A stretch of DNA of 64,000 bases from Earliella scabrosa (taxonomy: Eukaryota; Basidiomycota; Agaricomycetes; Polyporales; Polyporaceae): NCBI GenBank assembly GCA_022605405.1, contig JABYQQ010000031.1, forward strand, positions 186,001 through 250,000, in the 5' to 3' direction. Below, in pieces: positions 21,949-34,226 of this stretch (positions are counted from its first letter, which is position 1; every line of letters starts with the position of its first letter). Position numbers and translations under genes: made by a program. The notes below the pieces were generated by a model that was not told the origin of the DNA, did no database searches, and was given only the letters and a program-made list of their open reading frames with translations.

Positions 21949-23900
21949 TCAACGGACAGCACCGGTTTCGTCTATGGGAAGATCGTGAGTGCTGCTACAA
22001 CTTCGGTTACAGCGAAGACCGTCTACATTGGCTTACTATAACATATCACACCAGGTCGAACACTTCCCGGCGGACGTTCTCCCCAGGCTTCCTACGGACT
22101 GCACATGATTTTGTATCATGTCCCATCCGCTCTTGGACCGCACTGCGCAATGATTCGCCCATTCCGTCAAGCTGTCATGTACCGGTTCCCTATAGTACTG
22201 TGTTTGCGTCTCAGTTTCGTGGTCCTGTCCTGCCCGATGCATATGTACAATATATTCCTATCCTTTGCGTGCTAAGCTACCCTGTCGACTCCCTAGCCGC
22301 GCGCAACCCGCAAGACGGAGTCGTCCTTCGCTCCGTTCTTACCAGACCTGGCTCTATCGCCGCACCTCCCTGTATCCTCGCTCGTATCACTTGAGGGGTC
22401 TTGAGCACGTCCGCAAATTGTGAATGTCTTGGATCGGGACTCAAGGGCCCCAATAGTGAAGCTGTAATGATGGACGTCGAGAAAGGAAGGCAGTCGCAAG
22501 AGCGTGGTCGTCCTGCCATAGCAGTAACGCGGAGGCCAAAGAATGTCCACGGTGAGAGGCTGAGCAGCAGATCGGAGCTCTCTATGACTTGGACCCTAGA
22601 GCGACGTTGACACAGCGTCTCCGGTCTACCTCAGATATCCTCCTGGTCTTCGTCGGTGATCTGTAAGCGGCTCAAGCAGAAGTAGTGGAACAATATTGCG
22701 CTCGACTGACCAGTGTCTGAAGTGTACTGAGCTTTCCGGAGCCTGGAAAGAAAGACTGTGGCTGATGCAGCGAGAACGCTAGTATCTGCTTGCTTGGTCT
22801 AGGTCGTGCGGTGAAGCTTCGCACAATTTCTGAGTATCTGGATTCTAAACGAGCTCATCGTGCGGAAGGGCAAGGTGCTTGAGGTGCAGTGGCGACGACG
22901 AGTGGACAACGAGGACTGTCGATTGTGACAGTCCGGGACAGCGAGACGGAGGAGGACGCGCAAACGAATGAGTCATAGCATGCATAATCAGTGAGTAGCA
23001 GGAGGTGTATGGAGCGAATCATAACGGCGTACCAGCATTGGTCCTCCCCTTCCAGTCCCCTTCCTGGAAGTTAGACCACTGGCAGGGCCATCCGACGACG
23101 TTGAACGTCTGTGCTCAAAGTCAACCCGTTGCGTCTCGCTCAACGCATATCCACACGCGCGTGTCACTCGTGAAGTCTAGCGTACGTCCGCTCGTGTGGA
23201 GGACACCTTGAAAAACGAGACTGGATGCAAGCTTGGTGGAACGAAGGGCGAAGTAGGAGACTCGCAAAGTCGAAGATGAGGCTCCGGGAGGAGAGAGACT
23301 TCCCGGGCTAAGAGCCGGGATGCGCTTGAGTCCGAGGATAGTATCGATAGTCTCGCTGAGTGGAGCCTACGGGATGTCGAGACTCAAGAGTCAACAGCAA
23401 GTTGAAGAGGTGAAACCGCTAGGCCCGTCACTGGCGAGAAAGGAGAACAGTGCAGCGGAGCGCTCGCATCCCGGCCCGGGGCTTTCCAATTTTCCCACCA
23501 CCACCACCACCTCTCGCTCCTCCTCCTAGCTCCTCCTCGAGCTCCGCTTCATCACCTTGCTCACCGTCTTGCTAGCCTGCCTCACATATGTACTCACTAC
23601 CTCATCCCTGCCAGCGTCGGGCTTTTATGATGCTCTTCCTCCACCGTGCACTGTGTCAACTCCTGCACAGGGCCGTCTCTATGCACCGCCAGGTGTCGTG
23701 ATGAGCGGTAGTACCATCCCCGCCCTCTGACTGGACACCTCTTACGACATTTGCATCGTCACTTGCAGTTCGCGAGGGAAAATGTTAAACCGAATACATC
23801 GCACATAGCACTGGGAGGCTCTGAGCAAGTGTCGAGACCGTGCGTAGTCACTAATCCTACCGCACGACTCCCAATCCTACCACTCTGACATTTCCGCAGC
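21949..23900. other. tail of unit 2 and leader of CPOX copy 3
   Basis: Repeated tail block shared with units 1 and 3, with deletions. A histidine-rich stretch coded by ccaccaccaccacc at about 23500 sits in no supported gene. I see no gene. Confidence 0.4.
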
Positions 23901-24651
23901 ATGGCCACCTCGACAGGCATCCCAATGTGCCAGCTTGTTGAGGAGTACAACGTTCAGCTCTAGGAAGGCATCGCCGCCGCACTCAAGAAGCTCGACTCGG
24001 TCACCAACGTGCCCGCATTCAAACACAACTCTTGGCTCCGAGCACAGGGTGGGCGTGGTCCGTCGTGCGTCTTCACCGTCCCCGTCCCATCCCAGGGATT
24101 GTGCAGCAGGAGCGGACGGTCGAGATGGGCGGCGCGAACATCTCAGTCGTGCACGGTACGTTCCCCCACTACCCACCCGCGAACCAGCAGATGCGCGCGT
24201 ACCCTTCTTCGCCGCCGGCCTATTCATCCTCACAACCCGCACGCACCGATTGTACACGCCAACTACTGGTGCTTTGAGATCAACGAGCAGCCGACGGAGG
24301 AGGAGGCCGGGGAGGCTGGGTCAGGTCATCGCATGGTGGTTCGGGGGCGGCTGGGATCTCAAACCCTCGTACCTGTACGAGGCGGCGCACTTCCACGATA
24401 CGATCAAGGCCGCGTGCGACCCGCACGGCGGAGACATCTACCCCGCGCGGCATGTCGAGCTCAACCTCGTCTATGACCGCGGGACGAAGTTCGGGTTGAT
24501 GACGCCGGGTGCGTGGGTCGAGAGCATCCTGATGAGCTTGCCTGATCATGAGACGGCGCGGTGGGAGTGTATGGGCGAGCTTGGGACGGATCCGGAGAGC
24601 AGGAAGGGCAAGCTGTTGGAGGTGTTGAGGACGTCTCGGGAGTGGGTGTAG
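23901..24651 (+). pseudogene. CPOX pseudogene, copy 3
   Basis: The ATG and MATSTGIP start are kept, but codon 21, CAG (Gln) in copy 1, is TAG (23961-23963). Frame breaks follow. About 240 nt between HGGDIYP and HVELNLVYDRGTKFGL are missing, which removes the whole KQWC...HRGEARG signature. No TATA match remains upstream. The final 60 codons stay in frame with the YDRGTKFGL motif intact, and the terminal stop matches copy 1. Confidence 0.92.
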
Positions 24652-26011
24652 GGGAGACGGAATGGCGAGTAAATGTGAGTGGACTTCCGGTAACGTTTGC
24701 GTCGCATTCGCTGATCCGCGCACTCGCAGTTATGTGTATGTACAAGATGGCAGTGGGTATGTACGATCCCAACTCCCTTTTTCCATTGTTCCCTCGCGCA
24801 TGCTGCCCACACGATTGTCGACCGTTAAGCGGCGTCAACACGGTCATTCGTTCGTCCACCACGTCCTCAAGATGCAGTGTCGCTCCTCTGCCTATCACAC
24901 CACTCCCATCAGCACGAAGTCTATCGCGTGTAACTCGTCGGTCTGTCGCGTAGAGCGTATGTATGTCCGTTCAAGCTTCAAGTTTGACTCTCCCATACCA
25001 TGACGTCCTTGCACGGTGTTCGCCCTTTTACTTTCAGGGTCTGCTCGCATGCTCAACGGCGACGACGAGATCCTTAGTCGCCACCGAGCACGCACCGACC
25101 CTCAACTCACCCAATTGCGCATCTGTAGGAGCTGATCGTCATGAGGATAGACTTAATGGTACGTCAACACCCGCTAACTATCTTGTGTACTCACGCGAGC
25201 TATGCTGCAGGACGCGACGGCGATCCTTCGACGGGATCCCGAACTGAAAAGAACACTAGTATCGAAGAGTCTGCTCGGACTCGAAACCTGCCAGCCAGGC
25301 TTTTGCTAGATCGAGAAGATGATGTGCGCCTCCAATCGGCGGTTCCCCCATGTGCGTGGGCGAAGACACAGGCACTCCCGACGATCCCGTCAGGGGCACG
25401 ACATCGCGAGGACGGTCTCGCTGGAAACCGGAATTTGCTCAGTCCCGTCAGCGATGCGACGAAGATGTCCTCAAGGAGGATGAGTGGCTCTGGCCATACC
25501 ACCACTAGCTCTCCTTCACGCACTAGAGAATCTGGACGACGTTGTACTGTGTACCCAACCCACGGTCGTGAGTACGCTGGGGGTAACACAAACATTTTTG
25601 ACGTGACACACGTCTGGGTCATCTTTGTTCCTGAGTGAAGCGCACCGCCTCCTCGCAAAGCGGCGCGTACTGGCACTGCCCGCCCAATTCAACATCGGAA
25701 GTGGAAGATCATGTTGTATTCTCGTCAAGTACACATAACGAGAACAAAGAATGTGGTTTTGTGCCGAGATTGGGGCAAATTGCGCACGACGTGGCTGGAG
25801 GGTCGGGCCCTTGTGGCGTGGAAGGAAGGTCACCCGTCCGAGCATTCCTGACGTGTCGATGGCCATGGAAACAAGTTGGACGTCTCATTACCTATTCGGC
25901 TCAGCTGTACTCCCGTCCTGCAGTATATGTGGCCAGTGACTCATGATCAATGCTGCTGCGCTCACGGCCCCCAACCCTGCTCTCCGCCCACACCACCCAA
26001 CCCCGACAGGT
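24652..26011. other. spacer of unit 3
   Basis: A diverged copy of the exon-like block. After a gctgcag acceptor (about 25203-25209) the frame reads DATAILRRDPELKRTLV then SKSLLGLE, the best-preserved version of the putative third gene in the unit. Upstream and downstream frames are broken. Confidence 0.35.
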
Positions 26012-27408
26012 ATGAACAACAGTTGCCTTCCTATTGATATCTGCGAGCAGATTATCGACACTTGTCGCGGCTCCGGGTTCCCGTGGTGGCGAGAAGACAG
26101 CTACGAAACGTGGTGCCGGTCCGCCCTGGTCTGCTACGCCTGGCGTCCTCGCAGCCAGTATAACCTCCTGCGCGAGGTTGTCTTCGAGCGGGCATCTCAG
26201 GTAGCCCTCCTCATACGGACTCTCCTCGATCGACCACACCTAGCGAAATTAGTCCGCACAATCGGCGTTAGCCCACTCCACGCAAACCCTGTTCCAGCTC
26301 AATACATCCCTTTCGCCCAGACGCCGCTCCCACAACTACTCGAGAACTGTGCGACCCTCCATCTCATTCGGACAGCTTGGGATCACTATCCCCCAATCTA
26401 TGCAGACACCGGTCTATACCCCTGGCAAAACATTACCCACTTCTCCGTCACGTTGACACCATTCACAGCCACGTCAATTTGGCGCTATGTCTGGTCGCTT
26501 CCTATGCTACGGAATCTGGACCTGTTTGTCGACGGACAACGCTGGCACTCCACCTCGGAGACACCCACAACTATCCAGTGCATTCCAAAATGTATGCCGC
26601 AAGATCCGTGCAAAGATCTCAGGGTTGTCTCCATATCGGTACGGACTCCCCCAGCGGCTGATGTGAACTACGCAGGTGCTAATGACACTTCGTCCTTCAG
26701 CTTAGCGGACCAATTCCATCACGGCTTGTTCCTCGTGGTGGAATTGGTAGATACATAACGTGTCTCGTTATAGCCACCGACTCTCAAATCTCAGGTTCGT
26801 ACATGCTCCTAAGCGCGGGAAGGTCCAAGGATAAGTAACTCGAGATGTACAGATTCCCTCTTGGAGTGCATTCAAACGGCCAAACGATTGGAGAAACTCG
26901 AACTCAGGCCGACATTTTACCCTGCGAAATCATCTGGTGTGCCGGTCCATGTGCTCGCAAAGGAAGCTTTGGAGCATGTCACATCTACCGATGTCTTCCA
27001 AGAATTCCACATCGACACTCGCATTCCAAGATTCGAATACTATTACACCGATCGAGATGGGGTGTTAGACATGCTGTGTCATGGAGACATCATAGCTAGT
27101 CTGACGCGGTTTTCAAAGCTCCGTCTATTCCAGATCACACTCCGGGAAAATGACCCGAGGTACAGCGAGCTCTGGTGGACGAGACAAGTTGCCCTCCGGT
27201 GTCCGGAAGCCCTATCCTCTGTGGTATCTGTCAAAGTGGAATTGATAGACTGTCACAGTGCGTGTCTGCTCTTGGGTCTAACGGCGCACGACGACATGGC
27301 TAATCTCCAGAGGTCATTTCATCAGCTCATCGTCTGTGGTACACACCGGCACAGCACGAACTTGCAGATCGACTTGCCAGTGAGCTCGGGCCGTTCCGGT
27401 GGCGGTAG
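26012..27408 (+). CDS. F-box protein, array copy 3, C-terminally truncated
   Basis: Exons at 26012-26638, 26701-26794, 26853-27257 and 27326-27408 keep phase. The fourth exon meets TAG at 27406-27408 after WYTPAQHELADRLASELG, about 100 residues short of copies 1, 2 and 4. A one-base shift against the others follows it, because the downstream VKDDS-like sequence (from about 27412) lies in another frame. The predicted product is 402 residues and retains the F-box (LPIDICEQIIDTC) and the leucine-rich middle. It may be functional without its tail or be an early pseudogene. Confidence 0.7.
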
Positions 27409-30200
27409 ATCATGCTGTTAAGGACGACTCCGATCGAGTCGTTTGGTCAGACATCACTGCTGGAATGGCGGCTCCCCTTCGCCGACGGGGCACCAATGAC
27501 ATGCGCTTCCCAAAGTCTCCTCATGTTTGGTCCGACCTGCCGTCAAATACTCTGGGACAGGAACCGGCCCGCTACAAGGACCGTTTTGCTCCCTCTCGAG
27601 CTCGGGCGGGCCGTCTTGCACGGTATTCCTAGTCACTTCGAATCCCCCTAAACCACCTACATTGTCCGACTCCGTATACGTGAGTGTTGCTACGATTTGG
27701 CTTAGGGCGAACGCCGTCTACATTGGCTTACTATGACGTATCACACCAGGTCGAACGATTCCCGGCGGACGTTCTCCCCCGGGCCTGCTACGACTCTGCT
27801 GCATTGTACCAACTTCTCTCTCCGCTCTCGGACCGCGTTGCTGTGCCCTTTCCGTCAAGCTGTCATGTGTCGAGGTCGATAATGTCCCTATACTAATAGT
27901 CCTACGGTACTGTATTTGCGTCTCTTCGTCGTCCTGTCCTGCTCGATGCATATGTACAATATAAGTACTCTAATCTTTTGCATGCTCAGCTACCCCACAC
28001 TAAGACAGACGTCCGACTCCATGGCTGTGCAATCCGAGCGCAAGCGTGTGTCGTGCAACAGTGGATGTATGAACGGTCTTCAGCGCGGCGAAGTTGAAAA
28101 GCGCACGCGAGGGAGCAACGGTGCTATCGGCGCCCCAGCATGTTGAACGGTGAATACTGGGCGCGCCTGGTCGGGACTGGGGGCAATCCATGCTCGAGCC
28201 TCTTATTATGGCCCACCCGCTCGGAGTACTTCTCGGTGCTCGAGGCTGTGTCACCCCGAGGTCCTCGATCCTACGTCGCGGGATGCAACGGATGCAGACT
28301 GAGCTGAACATCGGCGGCGGCGGCTGTCCGATCGCAGAGCCATACGAAAGGAGTCCGCAGAATTGGCAGACAGCTCGACGCTGCTAACGGTGGTGCCCGG
28401 CCAAGCACGATCACGTTGCGGATCTCCACGCAGTATGTGATGCCACCGTTCACCTGTGATGGGTGAGGAACAGCAATACGAGTTCATCGTGCCGGGAAAC
28501 CAGAGTGCATTGGTATATATGGAGGACGTACATGTTACGCTATGGTGCGCGAGGGTATCGTAGCCTTCTCAGACGGTCAGTTGTACTGACAACCGCACGT
28601 CAACCGCATTACGCACAGAATTGAGCATGGAATAGAACGTGCGGATCCTCAGTCGACATCTCTCCTGCGGGGCGAAGTCGCGGGCCTTGTCCGTCGCCCC
28701 GTTCTTGCCAGACCCGGCTCTATCGCCGCACCTCCCCGTATCCTCATTCGTGTCACTTGAGGGGTCTTGAGCACGTCCACGCGTATTGTGAATGTCTTGG
28801 ATCGTTAAGCAAGGGCACTCATGGCGAAGCTGTAGTAATGGACGTCGAGAAAGGGAGGCAGGCGCAAGGGAGTGGTCATCCTGCCATAGCACCAACGCGG
28901 AGGCCAAAGAATGTCGACAGCGAGAGGCTGAGCGGCAGATCGGAGCTTTCTATAACTAAGACCCTAGAGCGACACCTCGAATATCCTTCTGGTCTTCGTC
29001 AGTGATCTGTAAGCAGCTCAAGCAGCAATAATAGAGTAAGCTTGCGCTCGAATGACCAGTGGCGAGCGTTCCGAAGCTTGGATAGACATACATAGGCTGT
29101 GGCTGATGCAGCGATCGGGCGAGTGTCGGCTTGTGCTAGGGCGGGCAGTGATGATCCGCTCGATCCCTGTGTATCTGAAGGAGCCTGTGGGAAGGCGTTT
29201 GACGTGCAAGGGATGACGACGAAGAAATAGCGAGGACTGATGCTGAGATCAAGGCCCCGCTTGATCGCCTGGGCAAGACACCACTGTGAGGAATCCGGGA
29301 CTGCAGGATGGAGTCGTAGCAGTGGAGGACGTACGTAGACGCATGCCAACCCATGGAATTCAAGAACTCCGGCCGGTAGAGGCATGCGGCCAACTGGAGG
29401 GTGTCTAGGGGGTAGCGAGAGTGGCTTAGCCCGAGAACTCGCAGAGACCCGCATCGAACATGAGAAAAACCGTCGAGCGATGGAGACACAGACATACGCG
29501 CGATCGGACGAGCATCCTATGCATCCCCAGTGTGCATGACGAAGAGCATGGAGTAAAGAACAATGACATACCGGCAGTATCGGTCCTCCGCTTCGAGCTG
29601 GTAGTCAAACCGGGGGCGTTGAACGTCTTGGCTCGATTGGGTGCCTCTCGCTCAATACATAGCCCCACGCTCGTGCCCCTCGTGAGGTCTTGAGAACGTC
29701 CACTGGAGTGGCGGACACACTGAGATCGGATGCAAGCTTCGAGGAACCAAGAGCGAAGCATTGACGATGGTGCTCCGAGAGGAAGGAGGCGGGAAGCAGG
29801 GTGACGTTGGAGTCCAAGTGCGGTCGAGGAGAGGTCAGAGAATGTCGACAGCAGGAGATGATTTCAACACAGCTCCCTAGCTATTGCTCGTAGATCCCTT
29901 GAGCGACGTCGACCGATGATCGAGGCAACATGGTGCAGAACAGAGACTTGAGCGCTTGAGCAGCAGCCTCGGAGCGCTCGTGTTCGTGCGGCCCGGGCGG
30001 CACGCCCCATGAGTGCCCCATGTCGCTAATAGCGGCTAGCCTCACACCTCAGAGCTCTCTTCCAGCGTCGGTTGTCTTCCAACTGAGCTCAGAATATGCT
30101 CCTCCTCCGCCAGCTGTGATATCTGGAAGCCCATCTTTGGGTTACCGTATTTTGATTGAACACCTCAAACACTTGGGCTTTACTAGTACCAGGACATGCT
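27409..30200. other. tail of unit 3
   Basis: It holds the displaced C-terminal sequence of F-box copy 3 (to about 27650), then the repeated tail block. No intact gene is seen. Confidence 0.45.
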
Positions 30201-30388
30201 CATCGTCGCCCGAAGCTCGTCAGAAGTCATCAGCTCATTGCATTGCACATGGCAGCTGGAGGTTCTGAGCAAGTCTAGCAGTGGAGGCAGACAAGCCGGG
30301 AACTGAGCCTGGAAGGCACAACGTGCGTATGAATCCTCTCGCACTCCCGCGCACGACCCTCATCCTCTCACACCGACGTCTTCTCAGC

Positions 30389-31146
30389 ATGACCATTGCC
30401 ACCCTCGACAACTGTCCCAGTGCGTCAGCGCTTCGAGGACTACATCGTCAAGTCGTAGGAAGGGATCATCTCCGCATTCCAAATCCCCTCGTTCAAACAC
30501 GACTTTTGACTCCAAGTGCAAGGCGGACGCGGTCTTTCGTACGTCTTCCTCGTCGCCGTCACATTCTCAGGCGTAGTCCAGGAGGAAATGGTGCTCGATA
30601 AGGGCGATGCGGACATCTCCCCGGTCCTGCGGTGGGCGACGAAGGAGTGGAAGTGCTCGTCGCACCACCGCTTGAGTGCAAGGGAGGCATCCGCGCCGTG
30701 TTCGTCGCACGTCCGTGCAGTGTCGCTCTCAAAGAGGTCCGAGGGCGGGAGGTCTGATCCGCCCTAAATCATCCCGCGAAGACCTTGCCCAGCATCCCCG
30801 CCGCTTGCTCCGAGTCCTCCTCCGTCGTCCGTCTCCCCTACACCAATGCACGAGGCGTCCGCAACACCTCCAAAAGCCATCCTGCTCTCCGCGTCCATGG
30901 ACTCCAACCACGCCGTATCGAGCAGCCCATCAGGAAGCTCTGTATCCGCGCACCTGGCTTCATCAACCCGAACTTCGTCACGGTCCCGCGATCATAAACG
31001 AGTCTGACCTCGACGTACCGAGAGGTATGCCCTTCCCACTCCGTGCCCTTCTTCGCTGCCGGCCTCTTGCTCCTCCGCAACCCGCTTGCAGTGACCGAGA
31101 CCGTCCACGCAAGATACCGCTCCTTCAAGATCACCGAACAGGCGGT
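30389..31146 (+). pseudogene. CPOX pseudogene, copy 4, with internal inversions
   Basis: The 5' part (30389-30630) is direct and carries TAG at 30456-30458, the same codon as the copy 3 stop, and TGG to TGA at 30507-30509. The middle is shuffled. 30631-30765 is the GGSDL...HRG region on the minus strand, 30771-30834 is the PTEEE...GKV region on the minus strand, and 30836-31022 is the C-terminal end on the minus strand, with YDRG followed by TVTKFGL. 31035-31146 is the VPFFAAG...ITEQ region, direct again. No frame can yield an enzyme. The upstream TATA site reads TATGAAT. Confidence 0.92.
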
Positions 31147-32487
31147 AAGAGGCCGGGACTCACGGGAACTGTGCGCCGAGCCAGCAGGCGATGGAGGTGT
31201 AGCCCAGGAGCTCGCTGAAGTTTGCAGCAAGCAAAGCCATCGTTGCAGAGCGGGTCGAGGAGGTCGGGCGCGACGGCGGGTGGGAGAGGAGAGATAGCAG
31301 AGAAGGGGTCTGAACTTGGTCACTTCCTGCGTCGTATTGGCTGATCGGCACACTGGCAGAAATGTGTACGCACAAGATAGCGGTGAATCTACCCACTCCC
31401 TTGAGCACCCCTTCCTATTGTCCCGACAGTGCGCATACTGCCCACGTAATCGTCTACGTGGAGCTGCCTCCAAGTCACTTCTTCGCCCACCACGTTGTGT
31501 GCAAACCAAATTGTACTTACAGTGCTGTTCAACTTCGGTCGTCCCTCCACCTCTTGCGCCACGCACACTTCTGGCGTGGGTGTCGATGGAATGTCCCATC
31601 AACACGGCTTTCACGGTGCGCGCTTTACGTCGGCCTGTCGCGTCGACATCACGCAGCTACCATGACATGAGTCGTAGAAGCTCATCGTCATCGGGATAGA
31701 CTGCCCAGTACGTCAACACTGTCTTGTTGTCTCCTGTGCTAACCCGAGTGTGCTGTAGGACACGAGAACGATCCCTCGACGGTATGCGCAACCGAGAGAG
31801 ACCCTGGCTAGGAAGAGTCTACTCGGACTCGAAACCTAATATCAGACCTCTATCTCCGGCGAGGAGACGAGGCTGTCCATGGGTCAGACTTCGCGGCGCT
31901 CCACTCGGACCGTTTGCCCTCAGGATACGCAAGTTCGGACCTTGGCCTTCTCGTGCGCCTTCAGTCGGCGGGTCGCTCATGCGTGTTGGCAGGCCTAGTA
32001 CGGGAGCATACGATGATCCCGTGCATGATCGCATCTCGAGGGTGGTCTCGCTGGAGTGGAGGCCGGAGCTTGCTCGGTCGCGTCACTCAACGAAGATGTC
32101 CTCCTGGCTACGCAGCAAGGTGGATGAACGACTCTGGTCGCATCCGGCTCGTCCTGCCGCTGGCTCTCCTTCTCGCGCTTCCGATCTCGGTAGAGGGTTG
32201 CGTCTATATGGGTTCGAGCGCGCCGAGGTCGTCTTCTCGTCCCGAGTCTGTGGACCCAACCCACGGTCGTGAGTACTCTGATACTCCGCCATGCTCCTGG
32301 GATTCCACGGATCGTAACTGTTTGTTACAGACTATACATGTGGGCGGTGTTTCCTGCATCGATGAGACCGAGATAACAGGGTGATTGTTCCCGGCGCCCC
32401 ACGATATATGTCCTGGCCTAGGAGTGCTGGGGCCTGCCCGTAACTTCTGACCCTGTTCTCCGACCACACCACTCACTCCGGACAGGC
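31147..32487. other. spacer of unit 4
   Basis: A diverged copy of the spacer. It includes the donor/acceptor-flanked block near 31500-31760 and a segment at 32090-32280 matching 19730-19930 of unit 2. Frames are broken (stops after KSLLGLET). Confidence 0.4.
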
Positions 32488-34226
32488 ATGAACAACAGTC
32501 GCCTTCCTATTGACATCTGCGAGCAGATAATCGACGCTTGCTGCTACTTCACGTGGAATCTAGAGCCTGACCCCTACCTAACGTGGTGCCGGTGCGCTCT
32601 GGTCTGCTCCGCCTGGCGTCCTCGCAGCCAGTTCAACCTCCTGTTTGAGGTTGTATTCACGCGAGCAGCCCAGGTGGCCCTCCTCACACGGACTCTCCTC
32701 CATCAACCGGATTATGCGAACCTCGTCTACATGGTCAGAATAGGCTATGCAGCGGGATATATTCCTTTTGCTCACCCACAATTTCCCCGGCTGCTGAGAA
32801 ATTGCGCAGCCCTTGATCTCTGTAATATTGATTGGAGTTTCTATCCACCTCGATATGCAGATATCGGGCTATATTCTTGGAAAGGCGTCATCAAACTCTC
32901 CATCGACCTGACGCCATACACCACTACTGCCATCTTGCGCTACATCTGGTCGCTTCCAATGCTACGCGACCTCATCATTCATCGCTACCGTCGGGAGGGG
33001 TTCCTTATGACAGCCGCAACCACCGTGCAACGCGCTGCGAACATGCCGCCAGATCCGTGCAAGGAACTCAGGTATCTTGCCATTCATGTGCGTCTTGACT
33101 GTCATGGTCCGTCTTGACTGCCAATAACGCTTAAGACTCTCAGGATCACAATATATTCCTTGCCGTCCCTCGCGGCACATTTGGGGCACATCCCACCAGG
33201 CTTGAGATCTCCATTAGTGACGTGAGTAGCGCACACGTATTGTTCCCGGTTCTGCCATCAACGCTGGTAGATATAAAGGACAGCCATCATGGTATAGAGG
33301 CAATACAGGAGTGTATCCGACGGGCTGGACACCTACAGATTCTCCACCTGAATCTGGACGGATTGACTTCCTTTGATGTCCCGACCACGTTGAGGAGGCG
33401 ATTGCGAGTGGCGTGCGCGATTCTGGAGCGCGTAACAGCTGTCAAAGTGCTCCACACAGTACAGTTACGGCTTGAACACATGCCAGTGGGGTTCAAAATT
33501 GACCAATTGCCGCAAGTAGAGCTGTTGAACATTCTGTGTGGGGACAACGTGGTGGCCATTATCCGCAGGTTTCCCGTGCTGCGCCAGTTCTCATACATCA
33601 TATTCGAGGCTTACCCGAGGTACAAAGAATATCACAACTGGATGGAACATGTTCCGGAGGAGGTACGGCTTGCTATATCCATCCAAGTGATGTACGCTGA
33701 TGCAGGTGGGTTGGCTTGACTTTGGGTCTCAGGATCTCAGACTGCAAAGCCCCATTGCTAATATCCTGCACATACTGCAGAACAAATGTTCCGTGCTCTG
33801 GCCAGTTACGACACAATACCACAGCAGCGGCTCGCGATCCGACTTCGACGTCGCAGACATCGTATCCTTATAGATCACTCCGTGAAGGACGACTCTGTTT
33901 TAACCTGGCATCATGAGAGTTCCAGATCACAGCAATCACCTTCATACCCGTCAACTTCAAAGGACACCAATGTTCACGATCCTCTCCGTGCCCGCCAACG
34001 CAGATGGAGCACGAATGACATCCGCTTTCCGATCCGTTTCCCGGAAGATCTGGTCATCCGGCACCCAGAGGCCAAAATTCCGGATGCCAGACTCGCTATC
34101 AATAGCTGGGATACTCCAGGTCGATCACGGACTGTCTTGCACGGAGCTCCGGGCGCCAGTGATGTTCGAACCGGCTTTCCTTTTGTCAATGAGACTGAGA
34201 CTGTGAGTAGTCCAGCGAAATCTTAG
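32488..34226 (+). CDS. F-box protein, array copy 4
   Basis: Four exons at 32488-33087, 33144-33216, 33271-33705 and 33781-34226 with matching phases; 517 residues, the longest copy. The F-box reads LPIDICEQIIDACC with ALVCSAWRPRSQFNLL. The middle keeps ADIGLYSWKGVIKLSI and IWSLPMLRDL, and exon 4 keeps VKDDSVLTWHHES and RRWSTNDIRFP, all shared with copies 1 and 2 despite strong divergence elsewhere. Intron positions are the same in all four copies, so they predate the duplications. Long divergence with an open frame implies selection. Its role is as for copy 1, as inferred from the F-box. Confidence 0.82.

Larger units (their letters stand above)
17881..23765. repeat. tandem unit 2 of the CPOX/F-box array
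   Basis: Second unit. It contains CPOX pseudogene copy 2, the spacer block and F-box copy 2. From 18.4 to 21.7 kb it is nearly identical to unit 1, which marks these two as the youngest pair. The tail after 22.0 kb is more diverged and shorter. Boundaries are approximate. Confidence 0.85.
23766..30200. repeat. tandem unit 3 of the CPOX/F-box array
   Basis: Third unit, more diverged from units 1 and 2 than those are from each other. It contains CPOX pseudogene copy 3 and a C-terminally cut F-box copy 3. Its tail (28.5-29.9 kb) aligns with 16.1-17.6 kb of unit 1 but has no F-box fragment inserted. Confidence 0.8.
30201..34226. repeat. tandem unit 4 of the CPOX/F-box array
   Basis: The most diverged unit. 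It contains a rearranged CPOX pseudogene, a spacer related to those of the other units, and an intact F-box copy. The roughly 2-kb tail of units 1-3 is not recognisable here, and the unit ends at or soon after the F-box stop. Confidence 0.75.

Noticed and set aside
30838..31614. Minus-strand open frame of 258 codons with YDRG and TKFGL motifs
   Set aside because: Its C-terminal part is the inverted 3' end of CPOX copy 4; the rest has no CPOX order, so it is part of a rearranged pseudogene.
11280..34226. CRISPR-like or transposon explanation for the repeated units
   Set aside because: Units are about 6 kb, contain cellular genes with introns, and show no terminal repeats, transposase or reverse transcriptase; ordinary tandem segmental duplication fits.
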